Source: Alphaproteobacteria bacterium (lineage in GTDB: Bacteria; Pseudomonadota; Alphaproteobacteria; Micavibrionales; Micavibrionaceae). Taken from it: 39,691 nucleotides of DNA. Position numbers and translations under genes: made by a program. Each line of letters starts with the position of its first letter. Within the stretch, counting starts at the first letter, position 1. Where the stretch lies: contig JANQFU010000062.1 in the NCBI GenBank assembly GCA_028277665.1, positions 1 through 39,691 on the forward strand. The letters are read 5' to 3'. The notes beneath the pieces are model-generated. The model saw only the letters and a list, made by a program, of their open reading frames with translations. It was not told the origin of the DNA and ran no database searches. Below, piece after piece: positions 26,048 to 35,487 of the stretch.

Positions 26048-26671
26048 TCAGGCCGCTTGTTCCATTTTCTCGCGGTGGTCTATGAGATCCGCAATTGTGC
26101 CGAGTTTCAAGCCGTGTTTTTCGGCGAAAAGGAGAAGATCGGGCAGGCGGGCCATTGTGCCGTCGTCTTTCATGATTTCACACAGGACGCCGGCCGGTGA
26201 GAATCCGGCCAGTCTGGCGAGATCGACCGCGGCTTCCGTGTGGCCGCTGCGCGACAAAACGCCGCCGTCGGCGGCCCGGAGCGGGAAGATATGTCCCGGC
26301 GTGTTGATGTCCTGCGGGCCGGAATTCGGGTCGGCTGCGACCCGGATCGTCCGGGTGCGGTCGGCGGCCGAGATTCCCGTCGTTACGCCGTCTTTTGCCT
26401 CGATTGAGGTCATGAAAGCGGTGCCGAACCGGTTCATGCCCCGGCGCGGCATCGGGTCAAGCTGCAGGCGATTAATGCCGGATTTATCCATTGGCAGGCA
26501 GATCAGGCCCCGCCCGTCTTTCGCCATGAAGGCGATATGTTCAGGTGTAACCGCGTCGGCGGCAATGATCAGGTCGCCTTCGTTTTCGCGGTTTTCGTCA
26601 TCGACGAGGATGATCATGCGCCCCCGGCGGATTTCCGTCAGGATGTCTTCGGTACTTGAGATATCCGTCAT
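26048..26671 (-). CDS. ribB: 3,4-dihydroxy-2-butanone 4-phosphate synthase (stand-alone)
   Basis: Makes the four-carbon unit of riboflavin from ribulose 5-phosphate. It has 207 residues, corresponding to the RibB domain only; the GTP cyclohydrolase II (RibA) domain common as a RibBA fusion in this operon is absent. Metal/substrate motifs: ILVDDENRENEGDLIIAA, RPEHIAFM-like TPEHIAFMAKDGRGLIC, and HIFPLRAADGGVLSRSGHTEA with the catalytic His/Glu. The C-terminus GVLCEIMKDDGTMAR is typical. The start overlaps the ribE stop by 4 nt. Confidence 0.95.
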   Translation of the reverse strand: MTDISSTEDILTEIRRGRMIILVDDENRENEGDLIIAADAVTPEHIAFMAKDGRGLICLPMDKSGINRLQLDPMPRRGMNRFGTAFMTSIEAKDGVTTGISAADRTRTIRVAADPNSGPQDINTPGHIFPLRAADGGVLSRSGHTEAAVDLARLAGFSPAGVLCEIMKDDGTMARLPDLLLFAEKHGLKLGTIADLIDHREKMEQAA

Positions 26672-27297
26672 TTTTTATGCCGTCCTGTCCGGGGGGGTTC
26701 GGATAAGAAATGGTCCATATAGCGCCGGACGTATCTTGCCATCATATCCACTTCGATATTGACGCGGTCGCCAGGCTTGTATTCGTCGAAGATCGTTTTC
26801 AACCAGGTGTGCGGAATGATGTTGACGCCGAATTGATCGCCGATGACCTCGTTGACGGTCAGAGAGACGCCGTCCACGGCGATGGAGCCTTTAGGGGCGA
26901 GATAGGGGATGAGGTCTTCAGGGACCTTGAAGCGGACTCTGTGGGAATCGCCTTCCGCGCGGATCATCGAGACCTCGGCCGTGCCGTCGATATGGCCGGA
27001 GACCATGTGTCCGCCGAATTCGTCTCCGGCCTGCATGGCTTTTTCGAGGTTGACGGCGTTTCCCGGGATCCACGAGCCGAGGGTCGTCTTCGAGAGAGTC
27101 TCGACGGACACGTCCACGGCGAACCAGTGCTTGCCTTTGTCGACGACGGTCAGGCAGCATCCGTTACAGGCGATGGACGCGCCGGGGGATGTTTTTGTGA
27201 GATCAAAATGCGTCGACAGGATCAAAAACAGACCTTTTCCTTCGGTATTTTGAACCTCTTTGACTTCGCTGATATCCTGAATAATCCCTGTAAACAT
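26668..27297 (-). CDS. ribE: riboflavin synthase, alpha subunit
   Basis: Dismutates two lumazine molecules to riboflavin. It has 209 residues formed by two similar barrel domains. The first has MFTGIIQDIS, NGCCLTVV and NLEKAMQAGDEFGGHMVSGHIDG; the second has VDGVSLTVNEV and NIIPHTWLKT. It sits directly after nrdR. The gene usually found between nrdR and ribE in relatives, ribD, is missing here. ATGA coupling joins it to ribB. Confidence 0.95.
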   Translation of the reverse strand: MFTGIIQDISEVKEVQNTEGKGLFLILSTHFDLTKTSPGASIACNGCCLTVVDKGKHWFAVDVSVETLSKTTLGSWIPGNAVNLEKAMQAGDEFGGHMVSGHIDGTAEVSMIRAEGDSHRVRFKVPEDLIPYLAPKGSIAVDGVSLTVNEVIGDQFGVNIIPHTWLKTIFDEYKPGDRVNIEVDMMARYVRRYMDHFLSEPPRTGRHKK

Positions 27298-27308
27298 AAA
27301 CTGTTCGC

Positions 27309-27800
27309 CTATTGATTTGATGCTGTTTTATAAGACGCAGTCTGATCCGGGACGGATTTGAGGTCGTCCAGAAACTGGTTGAAATCTTCCGGTTCGCAAA
27401 AATCCTTGTAAACGGAGGCGTAACGGATATATCCGACCTTGTCGAGTCCGGCGAGGGCTTTCATGGCATGCGCGCCGATAATCTCGGATTTGATTTCCTG
27501 TTCGCCGTGCGTTTCCAGTTGGCGGACGATGCCGTTTACGGTTTTTTCGATCTCTTCCATCTCGACCGGGCGCTTGCGCAGGGCAACCTGCATGGAGCGG
27601 ATGAGTTTGTCCCGGTCGAAGGGTTCCTTGCGGTTTCCGGCTTTCAGGACCGTCATTTCGCGAAGCTGGATGCGCTCGAAGGTCGTGAAACGCGCGGCGC
27701 AGGACGGGCAGGCCCGGCGGCGGCGGATGGTGGCCCCATCCTCGCTCGGGCGCGAATCCTTGACCTGCGTCTCTTCATATCCGCAAAACGGGCAGCGCAT
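27309..27800 (-). CDS. nrdR: transcriptional repressor NrdR
   Basis: Zinc-ribbon/ATP-cone repressor of ribonucleotide reductase genes. It has 163 residues. The N-terminal zinc ribbon has [18 protein letters not shown] and a second pair in [15 protein letters not shown]. The ATP-cone follows ([20 protein letters not shown] ... [26 protein letters not shown]). The C-terminal tail is variable. Located between glyA and ribE, its usual place in alphaproteobacteria; its targets (nrd genes) are not in the window. Confidence 0.95.
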   Translation of the reverse strand: MRCPFCGYEETQVKDSRPSEDGATIRRRRACPSCAARFTTFERIQLREMTVLKAGNRKEPFDRDKLIRSMQVALRKRPVEMEEIEKTVNGIVRQLETHGEQEIKSEIIGAHAMKALAGLDKVGYIRYASVYKDFCEPEDFNQFLDDLKSVPDQTASYKTASNQ

Positions 27801-27842
27801 CGGGTGTCCTCTATATCCAAAATCGTAACAATATTGCTTTGA

Positions 27843-29162
27843 TTAGTTCCGGTATACAGGGAAACGCGCGCAAAGCGCAAGCACCTCTTCCCGAATTCGG
27901 GTTTCCGTTTGCGTGTTCGCGTCCGGGCCGTTTTGCGCGAGGCCGTCGAGGACTTCGGTCATCATGCGGCCGACCTGCCGGAATTCCTCTTCTCCGAAGC
28001 CGCGCGTGGTTGCGGCAGGCGTGCCGAGTCGCACGCCGCTCGTGACCATCGGTTTTTCCGGATCGAAGGGGATCGCGTTTTTGTTACAGGTCATACCGGC
28101 CCGCTCCAGCGCGGCTTCGGCCAGAACGCCGGTCAGTTTTTTCGGGCGCAGGTCCAGCAGGACGATATGCGAATCCGTGCCGCCGGAGACGATGTCGAGC
28201 CCGCCCTCGATCAGGGTTTCGGCTAAGGCTTTTGCGTTATCGACGACGGCCCGGCCGTAGGCCTTGAATTCCGGCTGAAGGGCTTCGCCGAAGCAGACGG
28301 CCTTTCCGGCGATGACGTGCATGAGCGGTCCGCCCTGAATGCCGGGGAAGATTGCGGAGTTGATCTTTTTGGCGATATCTTCATCGTTTGTCATGATCAT
28401 CCCGCCGCGCGGGCCGCGCAGGGTTTTGTGGGTCGTCGTTGTGACGACATGCGCGTGGGGCAGGGGGCTCGGGTAGCTTCCGGCGGCGATCAGGCCCGCG
28501 TAATGGGCCATATCGACCATGAAGAGCGCGCCGATCTCGTCCGCAATTTTACGGAAGCGGGCCCAGTCGATGACGCGCGGGTAGGCCGAGGCTCCGGCGA
28601 TGATCATTTTCGGCTTGTGTTCTTTGGCCAGTTTTTCAACGTCATCGTAGTCGATCAGTGCGTCCTCCTTGCGGACGCCGTATTGGACGGCATTGAACCA
28701 TTTGCCGGACTGATTCGGTTTCGCGCCGTGGGTCAGGTGGCCGCCCGCCGCGAGCGACATGCCCAGGACCGTGTCGCCGGGCCGGAGCAGGGCCATCATG
28801 ACGCCCTGATTGGCCTGTGAGCCGGAGTTTGGCTGGACGTTGACGAAATCGCATCCGAAAAGTTTTTTGGCGCGTTCTCTTGCAAGGTCTTCGGCAACGT
28901 CAACAAATTCGCAGCCGCCGTAATAGCGTTTGCCGGGATAGCCTTCGGCGTATTTGTTGGTGAGGACGGAGCCTTGCGCCTCAAGGACGGCGCGGGAGAC
29001 GATGTTTTCGCTTGCGATCAGTTCAATCTGAGACTGCTGGCGATCCAGTTCTTTTGTGATCGCGCTCCAGAGGTCCGGGTCCGATGCGGCAAGCGTGTCT
29101 TCAAAAAAACCGGTTTTCCGGATGCCGTGCAGTTGTGCTACGTCCTGATTCGCATTTGCCAT
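27843..29162 (-). CDS. glyA: serine hydroxymethyltransferase
   Basis: PLP enzyme interconverting serine and glycine with transfer of a one-carbon unit to tetrahydrofolate, linking to the folate genes folK/folP elsewhere in the window. It has 439 residues. The PLP-lysine lies in [16 protein letters not shown]; other motifs are [25 protein letters not shown] and GSQANQGV, plus the C-terminal [17 protein letters not shown]. An N-terminal extension of about 20 residues precedes the fold-type I core. It lies 36 nt after rpiB and 42 nt before nrdR. Confidence 0.97.
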   Translation of the reverse strand: MANANQDVAQLHGIRKTGFFEDTLAASDPDLWSAITKELDRQQSQIELIASENIVSRAVLEAQGSVLTNKYAEGYPGKRYYGGCEFVDVAEDLARERAKKLFGCDFVNVQPNSGSQANQGVMMALLRPGDTVLGMSLAAGGHLTHGAKPNQSGKWFNAVQYGVRKEDALIDYDDVEKLAKEHKPKMIIAGASAYPRVIDWARFRKIADEIGALFMVDMAHYAGLIAAGSYPSPLPHAHVVTTTTHKTLRGPRGGMIMTNDEDIAKKINSAIFPGIQGGPLMHVIAGKAVCFGEALQPEFKAYGRAVVDNAKALAETLIEGGLDIVSGGTDSHIVLLDLRPKKLTGVLAEAALERAGMTCNKNAIPFDPEKPMVTSGVRLGTPAATTRGFGEEEFRQVGRMMTEVLDGLAQNGPDANTQTETRIREEVLALCARFPVYRN

Positions 29163-29198
29163 GCCATGCTCCTTTTACGTTTCAATAAAAAAGAAACA

Positions 29199-29633
29199 TT
29201 AGAGGCAAGCGGACAGGGAATCAACCCGTGCCTGATGGCGGCCGCCTTCGAATTCTGTGTTGAAGAATGTATTGACGCATTCTACGGCAACGGCCGGGCC
29301 GATGATCCGTCCGCCGAGGGCCAGAACATTCGCATCGTTATGCCGGCGGCACAGGCGCGCCATCGTGACGTTCGTACACAAGGCTGCGCGCACGGCCGGG
29401 AAACGGTTTGCCGCAATGGAAATTCCGATTCCGGAGCCGCAGATCAGGATGCCTTTTTCGGCTTTGCCTTCGGTGATCGCCCGGCCCATTGCGCGTCCGT
29501 AGTCCGCGTAGTTGACGGAGTCCTTTCCGTGCGTGCCGAGATCGATCCAGTCAATCCCGTCCTTGAATGTGTCCATGATCATGGTTTTGAATTCAAACCC
29601 GCCGTGATCGCAGGCTATCGCGACTTTTGTCAT
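29199..29633 (-). CDS. rpiB: ribose 5-phosphate isomerase B
   Basis: Interconverts ribose 5-phosphate and ribulose 5-phosphate, the latter being the substrate of RibB downstream. It has 144 residues of the RpiB/LacAB fold. N-terminal IACDHGGFEFK carries the base-pair Asp-His, ICGSGIGISIAANR holds the active-site cysteine and anion hole, and ALCTNVTMARLCRRHNDANVLALGGR supplies the conserved histidine and arginines. It is 4 nt after the small conserved gene and 36 nt before glyA, so co-transcription is likely. Confidence 0.95.
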   Translation of the reverse strand: MTKVAIACDHGGFEFKTMIMDTFKDGIDWIDLGTHGKDSVNYADYGRAMGRAITEGKAEKGILICGSGIGISIAANRFPAVRAALCTNVTMARLCRRHNDANVLALGGRIIGPAVAVECVNTFFNTEFEGGRHQARVDSLSACL

Positions 29634-29637
29634 TGTT

Positions 29638-29856
29638 TTACCCCTCTTGGATCAAGCCTTTTTTTCGCAGCACATATTCCAGCCGTTTGAGCGCGTTCCT
29701 CTGGAGGAGGGATTGCGGGGAAGCGGCAGGGCCCTGGATTGCAATTTCTGTTAACGATTGCGTATCCATGGCGGTGACCTTAACATAGGCCCCAATATTA
29801 TGGAATTCAAAAATCACTTCCCGTCCGGCCAGTGTGTCTTTCGATTGCTCGGGCAT
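29638..29856 (-). CDS. small conserved alphaproteobacterial protein (DUF6898-like)
   Basis: A 72-residue protein. A polar N-terminus leads to REVIFEFHNIGAYVKVTAMD, then a beta-rich segment with TEIAIQGPAASPQ and a helical end, ALKRLEYVLRKKG. The pattern resembles a small alphaproteobacterial family (DUF6898, recalled from memory) found next to glyA/rpiB. No function is known. It lies between the LdtR-like regulator gene and rpiB with gaps of 9 and 4 nt, so it is firmly inside the operon. The small size is not due to truncation as far as I can see. Confidence 0.65.
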   Translation of the reverse strand: MPEQSKDTLAGREVIFEFHNIGAYVKVTAMDTQSLTEIAIQGPAASPQSLLQRNALKRLEYVLRKKGLIQEG

Positions 29857-29865
29857 GGCTGCATA

Positions 29866-30345
29866 TTACAGCAGGTCGTCGTCGAAGCCGCCGAGTCCCG
29901 CGACGCCCGACTGGCTTGCCCAGAAGCGCTCCAGCATTTTGAGCGTCGTGCACAACTCGCCAAGGCGGGTTTCCGTTAAATCCGTGCCTTCGAGTTTTTG
30001 TTCGTGCCGCTCGAACATTTTTTGCAGCGAATTCCGAAGATCGGTTCCCTTCTGAGAAAGCCGCACGCGGATCGAGCGCTTGTCGTGGACGGAGCGTTCC
30101 TGTTCCAGATAATCGTTTTCAACCATTTTCTTGACGTTATAAGAGACGTTTGAGCCGAGATAGTACCCCCGGATCGTCAATTCTCCGACGGTCATTTCGT
30201 CATCGCCAATATTGAACAGGATCATGCTCTGGACGTTGTTGATGTCCTGAATGCCGCGCCGGTCGAGTTCGACTTTCAGAACGTCCAGAAAACGCCGGTG
30301 CAGGCGTTCGATCAGGTGGATCACTTCGTAATAGGGTAAAGGCAC
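29866..30345 (-). CDS. ldtR: MarR-type regulator, LdtR-like
   Basis: A 159-residue winged-helix regulator. The N-terminus YYEVIHLIERLHRRFLDVLK and middle NNVQSMILFNIGDDEMTVGEL, GYYLGSNVSYNVKKMVE are very similar to LdtR of Liberibacter and rhizobia, which controls an L,D-transpeptidase gene and stress tolerance. The wing is VHDKRSIRVRLSQKG. Position divergent from hemB is the conserved context for this family. It heads the rpiB-glyA-nrdR-rib-nusB series. An L,D-transpeptidase gene lies elsewhere in the window (8973), but no shared palindrome was seen upstream of it. A perfect 12-bp inverted repeat (30378-30410) upstream may be its autoregulatory site. Confidence 0.85.
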   Translation of the reverse strand: MPLPYYEVIHLIERLHRRFLDVLKVELDRRGIQDINNVQSMILFNIGDDEMTVGELTIRGYYLGSNVSYNVKKMVENDYLEQERSVHDKRSIRVRLSQKGTDLRNSLQKMFERHEQKLEGTDLTETRLGELCTTLKMLERFWASQSGVAGLGGFDDDLL

Positions 30346-30377
30346 GCTTTCGCTCCCTTGATTCGGTTACATATCAT

Positions 30378-30410
30378 TCGCATTTAAAATATCCTATTTT
30401 TTAAATGCGA
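30378..30410. promoter_or_regulatory. perfect 12-bp inverted repeat upstream of ldtR
   Basis: TCGCATTTAAAA (30378-30389) and TTTTAAATGCGA (30399-30410) are exact complements with a 9-nt spacer, 33-65 nt upstream of the ldtR start. Spacing and symmetry suit a dimeric MarR-family protein. It could also fold as a hairpin in RNA, but it is not followed by a T run in either direction beyond the stem itself. Confidence 0.5.
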
Positions 30411-30473
30411 GCCCTCAAACGCCGGGCATACTTCCGTCCTTACGGACGCCTCGCGTTCGCTCGGTACAATTTC

Positions 30474-30500
30474 GAATAAGACTCTGTGCGATTCTTATTC
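30474..30500. promoter_or_regulatory. 8-bp inverted repeat in the ldtR-hemB region
   Basis: GAATAAGA (30474-30481) and TCTTATTC (30493-30500) are perfect complements with an 11-nt spacer, midway between the two divergent genes. Candidate operator for hemB or ldtR; the protein that would bind is unknown. Confidence 0.35.
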
Positions 30501-30634
30501 AAAATCACTACATACCGGAAAAGCATACCCCGGGACCGGACAGACTCAAGGAAAAAGTATGCGTTCTCCCGTGTGAGGCGGATTTATCTGTGGATTTACA
30601 TGTTTTCGTTTTTCGCCTAGCTTGTTTTTTTTGA

Positions 30635-31666
<1,032 letters not shown>

Positions 31667-31754
31667 CTGTTTTTTACCGCTTTTTACCGGTTGCTAACCC
31701 CTTTGTGTCAGAATAAACTTCTGCGCGGGCCCAGATTAAGGGGAATACCGGGAT

Positions 31755-33440
31755 ATGCCTGATATGCGTTTTGACAGAACTTCTGAAAACGATCCGGAAA
31801 AAGACAAGGATCTTCGCCAGCAACGGGACCGTTTTGTTGCGTTTTCTTTTGCGTCTTCCGACCTGTTTCTGGAGGTCGATGAACATGACCGGATCAGTTA
31901 TGCGCTCGGGGCCGGACGCGGATTGCTCGGCGTTGAGGATAAAGACCTGACCGGTATGAACTGGCTTGATGTTTTTGCGCCGATCGACCGCCCGACTGTT
32001 GTCGCGATGCGCAGCCGGGCAAAACCTGTCAAAAGATGCGGGCCTATTCTTGTCAAACTGGACGAAAGTCTTGGTGAGTCAAAAAGCGTGATCATTACCG
32101 GAATCCGAATGCCGCAGAGTGAAACATTCTACGTTACGCTTGCGCATACGAGTATTCTGACGGCCCGCGCGGGGATGACGCAGCGGGAGATCGAAGAGCG
32201 AGAGCTTCTGGACCGGGACAGCTTTATCAATGTTGCTCGTGAGGCTTTGAATACGGCCCGCTCAATAGGGACGGACGTCGATCTGACCCTTCTGGACCTC
32301 GGCGATACCGAGACGGCCCGGGAGACCTGGGGGGAAGACCGGTGGCAGGCGATGACCGAGACTATTACGGGCTTCTTGCGCTCCAAATCCGTTGACGGGA
32401 ATACGGCGGCGGAAATTACGGAAGGGCGGTATAGCATCGTCCATGACCGTGAAATTGACGGAGAATACCTTCGGGAGCAGATTGAGGTTCTCTCTCAGGA
32501 AACCGATCCGGACGGGCACGGGCTTAGGATCGCAGGCAAGACGGTGACGTCGGATCTGGCTTCGCTCAGCGACCGGGAGGCGACGAAAGCGTTAATTTAT
32601 ACGATTAACGAATTTGAGCGCAAAGGGACGGCTTTGAATATCCAGACCCTGAATTCCGGCTTTAAAGCTTATGTCAGTGCGAATGCCCAGAAAATCACGC
32701 AATTCAAAAGCATTATCAAGCAACTCAGCTTTAATCTCCATTTTCAGCCGATTGTTAATATGCAAAACTATGAGGCGGCGCATTTTGAGATGCTGACCCG
32801 CTTTTCGGGAGACGGGTCCACGGCGGAATGGATTGCCTTCGGTGAAGATATCGGACTCGCGTCCGAGTTCGATATGGCCGTCGTTGAGCGTGTTCTCAAT
32901 TATCTTCTCTATAAATCTCCGGGGCGGCGGAGTAAATTCGCGGTCAATATTTCCGGCCAGTCTATTCAGAGCGATATTTTTTGCGACGATTTCTACCGGA
33001 AAATGAAGACAAATGCCGAAACTCTTTCCGAGAGATTGATCTTTGAGATTACAGAATCTTCCATGATTGAAAATCTTGATATGGTGAACAACCAGATTCT
33101 GGCTCTTCAGCGTCTTGGGTACAAAATCTGTCTTGACGATTTCGGAGCGGGAGCGGCGTCTTTTCAGTATCTTCAGAGGCTTCATGTCGATTACGTGAAA
33201 ATAGACGGCAGTTATACGCGCCGCCTGATCAAGAGCGAGCGTGATTCGGCGATGATCAAAAATCTGATCCGGATGTGTCACGACCTGAATGTCAAAACGG
33301 TTGTTGAGATGATTGAAGAAGCGGATCAAGCCTATATGCTTAAACATATGGGCGCCGATTACGGGCAGGGATATCTCTTTTCCCCGGCCAGACCGAAGCC
33401 TGAATACACGCCGCCCAAAAATCTGCATTTCAAGGAATAA
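31755..33440 (+). CDS. EAL-domain protein (putative c-di-GMP phosphodiesterase) with degenerate N-terminal sensor/GGDEF region
   Basis: A 561-residue cytoplasmic protein with no membrane segment seen. Residues about 20-130 look PAS-like (LEVDEHDRISYALGAG, WLDVFAPIDR). Residues about 140-290 resemble a GGDEF fold without the GGDEF motif. Residues 325-555 form an EAL domain. The signature reads EML at E345 instead of EAL. Other catalytic positions are present: N398 in VNISGQS, FEITES, DDFGAG (D461-D462), VKIDGS (K482) and the final glutamate region VEMIE. Enzymatic activity is therefore plausible. Loop 6 GAGAAS is close to consensus. It precedes motA by 120 nt, which suggests control of motility by c-di-GMP. 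Confidence 0.85.
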   Translation: MPDMRFDRTSENDPEKDKDLRQQRDRFVAFSFASSDLFLEVDEHDRISYALGAGRGLLGVEDKDLTGMNWLDVFAPIDRPTVVAMRSRAKPVKRCGPILVKLDESLGESKSVIITGIRMPQSETFYVTLAHTSILTARAGMTQREIEERELLDRDSFINVAREALNTARSIGTDVDLTLLDLGDTETARETWGEDRWQAMTETITGFLRSKSVDGNTAAEITEGRYSIVHDREIDGEYLREQIEVLSQETDPDGHGLRIAGKTVTSDLASLSDREATKALIYTINEFERKGTALNIQTLNSGFKAYVSANAQKITQFKSIIKQLSFNLHFQPIVNMQNYEAAHFEMLTRFSGDGSTAEWIAFGEDIGLASEFDMAVVERVLNYLLYKSPGRRSKFAVNISGQSIQSDIFCDDFYRKMKTNAETLSERLIFEITESSMIENLDMVNNQILALQRLGYKICLDDFGAGAASFQYLQRLHVDYVKIDGSYTRRLIKSERDSAMIKNLIRMCHDLNVKTVVEMIEEADQAYMLKHMGADYGQGYLFSPARPKPEYTPPKNLHFKE

Positions 33441-33560
33441 TCCCGCAGGACGGATTGCACCGGGACAGGATCCGGGGCATAATATCCTCTCGTTTTTCTT
33501 CCGAAGCGGGCGTAAGGATTCGTCCGCAAATGCGCAACCCGGAACGGCTGATATCGCGAC

Positions 33561-34427
33561 ATGAAAATTCTCGGTTTTTTTATGGTCATCGGATGTACGT
33601 TCGGAGGATATATCCTTCTGGGCGGGCATCTTGATGTCATTTTAAAGGCTCTGCCTTTTGAAGGGATGATTATTGTCGGATCCGGAATCGGGGCCTTTGT
33701 GATCTCGAACACAGGGCATGTGATGAAAGACACGATGAAAAAAATGAATTGTCTCATCAAGCCGGAGGCGCATAAAAAAACGGATTATGTTGAGCTTTTG
33801 TGTCTGCTCTTCACGGTTTACAAGCTGGCCCGGACGAAAGGGTGGCTCGCGCTTGAAAGCCATATTGAAAATCCGGACGAGAGCGATCTTTTTCAACAGT
33901 TCAAGGGATTCAGCTCCAACCATCATGCGCTTGTCTTTTTGTGCGACTATTTGCGCATCATCTCACTCGGGAATGAAAATCCGCATGAGATTGAGGCTTT
34001 GATGGATGAGGAGATCGAGACGATTTCTCATGAGAAAATGCATCCCTCTCATGCCATTCAAACACTGGCCGACGGTTTGCCGGCGCTTGGTATCGTTGCG
34101 GCCGTGCTCGGGATTATTAAAACGATGGGGGCGATTTCCCAGCCGCCGGAAGTCCTCGGAAAAATGATCGGGAGCGCGCTCGTCGGGACGTTTCTCGGCG
34201 TGTGGGTCGCGTATGGATTTGTCGCGCCGATCGCCAGTGCGCTTGGTTCGCGCGGGGAGTCCGAGGTGCTGTATTACCGCTGTATGAAGGTCTCGATTAT
34301 CGCTTTTCTGAACGGGGCGGCACCGCAGGTCGCGGTCGAGTTTGCACGTAAATTTTTGCCGCACCACGTTCAGCCGACTTTCCTGGAGCTTGAAGAAAAA
34401 CTGAACGAGCTTCCAAGCCCGTCATAA
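33561..34427 (+). CDS. motA: flagellar stator protein MotA
   Basis: Membrane subunit of the proton-driven stator. It has 288 residues, like E. coli MotA. Four transmembrane segments are visible: residues 4-22, 33-50, about 170-190 and about 200-220. LPALGIVAAVLGIIKTMG carries the conserved TM3 proline. The cytoplasmic loop with charged residues (YKLARTKGWLALESHIENP) contacts FliG. The start MKILGFFMVIGCTFGGYILLGGHL matches the family. The ribosome site is poor, so translation may rely on context. motB begins 31 nt later. Confidence 0.93.
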   Translation: MKILGFFMVIGCTFGGYILLGGHLDVILKALPFEGMIIVGSGIGAFVISNTGHVMKDTMKKMNCLIKPEAHKKTDYVELLCLLFTVYKLARTKGWLALESHIENPDESDLFQQFKGFSSNHHALVFLCDYLRIISLGNENPHEIEALMDEEIETISHEKMHPSHAIQTLADGLPALGIVAAVLGIIKTMGAISQPPEVLGKMIGSALVGTFLGVWVAYGFVAPIASALGSRGESEVLYYRCMKVSIIAFLNGAAPQVAVEFARKFLPHHVQPTFLELEEKLNELPSPS

Positions 34428-34458
34428 TAATCATAACCAGAATACGGAGCGTGTTTCC

Positions 34459-35475
34459 TTGGCAAAAGACGAACAGCAGCCGATTATCGTCAAGAAAATC
34501 AAGAAAGGCGGCGGCGGGCACCATGGCGGGGCGTGGAAGGTCGCGTATGCCGATTTTGTGACAGCGATGATGGCCTTTTTTCTTTTGCTCTGGCTTTTGA
34601 ATGTGACAACGGAAGAGCAGAAGAACGCGATCTCGAACTATTTCGATCCGACATCTCCCAAAATCTCCGAGGCAACGAGCGGGGCCGGCGGGGTTCTCGG
34701 CGGGCTTTCGATGGCCAAAGAGGGCGCGATGACGACAAATCTTCAGACGATTAGCGCCAATAACGCGACTCCTGTTCCTCCGCCTTCCAGGCAGAGCAAG
34801 GATAAAACGGACAGTCATGACGGCGCCGAAGGCGAGGATGCCGAAGAAAAGGCCCGGCGTGAAGCTTTGCGGGCCGAGGAAGATCAACGTTTTCAGGAGG
34901 CCGCCGATGCCCTCAAACAGGCGATCGAGTCTCTTCCCGAGATGGCGGAGCTTGTCAAGAATATTATGGTTGACATGACGCCGGAGGGCCTGCGGATCCA
35001 GATCGTCGACCAGAAGGGGCAGTCGATGTTTCCGAGCGGATCGGCCCGGATGTATCAGAAGACGGAAAAGCTGATCGGGACGATTGCGAAAGTTGTTGAG
35101 AAACTGCCGAATGATATTTCCGTGCGCGGGCATACCGACAGTGTCAAATATTCGGCCGGCGCCAGTTATACGAACTGGGAGCTTTCGGCCGACCGGGCGA
35201 ACGCAAGCCGCCGGGTGATGGAGGGCGCCGGGCTTGTGCGCGGGCGGGTCGCCAATGTGGTCGGCAAGGCCGATACGGATCCCCTCATTAAAGACAAACC
35301 GACGGATCCCCGGAACCGGCGGATCAGCATTATCCTGCTTCGTGAAGAGTTGACGAAGGGCGCGGCCGGCGTTCTTGAAGGGCAGGACGGGAAGCCCGGA
35401 GCGTCCGCGACAGGTTCGACGCCCTCCCGCCTGCCGACCTATCAACGCACGAAAGGGGCTGTCGAATTTCCATAG
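34459..35475 (+). CDS. motB: flagellar stator protein MotB
   Basis: Peptidoglycan-anchored stator subunit. It has 338 residues, starting at a TTG 8-9 nt after GGAGC; no ATG is available. The N-terminal basic tail (KKIKKGGGGHHGG) and single transmembrane helix carry the proton-binding D32 in YADFVTAMMAFF. A linker with an acidic stretch (about 115-160) leads to the plug and the OmpA-like domain, with ISVRGHTDSVKY, NWELSADRANASRR and NRRISIILLR. The linker and the C-terminal tail of about 30 residues are longer than in E. coli MotB. Forms a complex with the MotA just upstream. Confidence 0.94.
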   Translation: MAKDEQQPIIVKKIKKGGGGHHGGAWKVAYADFVTAMMAFFLLLWLLNVTTEEQKNAISNYFDPTSPKISEATSGAGGVLGGLSMAKEGAMTTNLQTISANNATPVPPPSRQSKDKTDSHDGAEGEDAEEKARREALRAEEDQRFQEAADALKQAIESLPEMAELVKNIMVDMTPEGLRIQIVDQKGQSMFPSGSARMYQKTEKLIGTIAKVVEKLPNDISVRGHTDSVKYSAGASYTNWELSADRANASRRVMEGAGLVRGRVANVVGKADTDPLIKDKPTDPRNRRISIILLREELTKGAAGVLEGQDGKPGASATGSTPSRLPTYQRTKGAVEFP

Positions 35476-35487
35476 CGGATAGTCTTT

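Noticed and set aside
34297-35445. 382-residue open frame antisense to motB
   Set aside because: Shadow frame; composition typical of reverse reading of a GC-rich gene.
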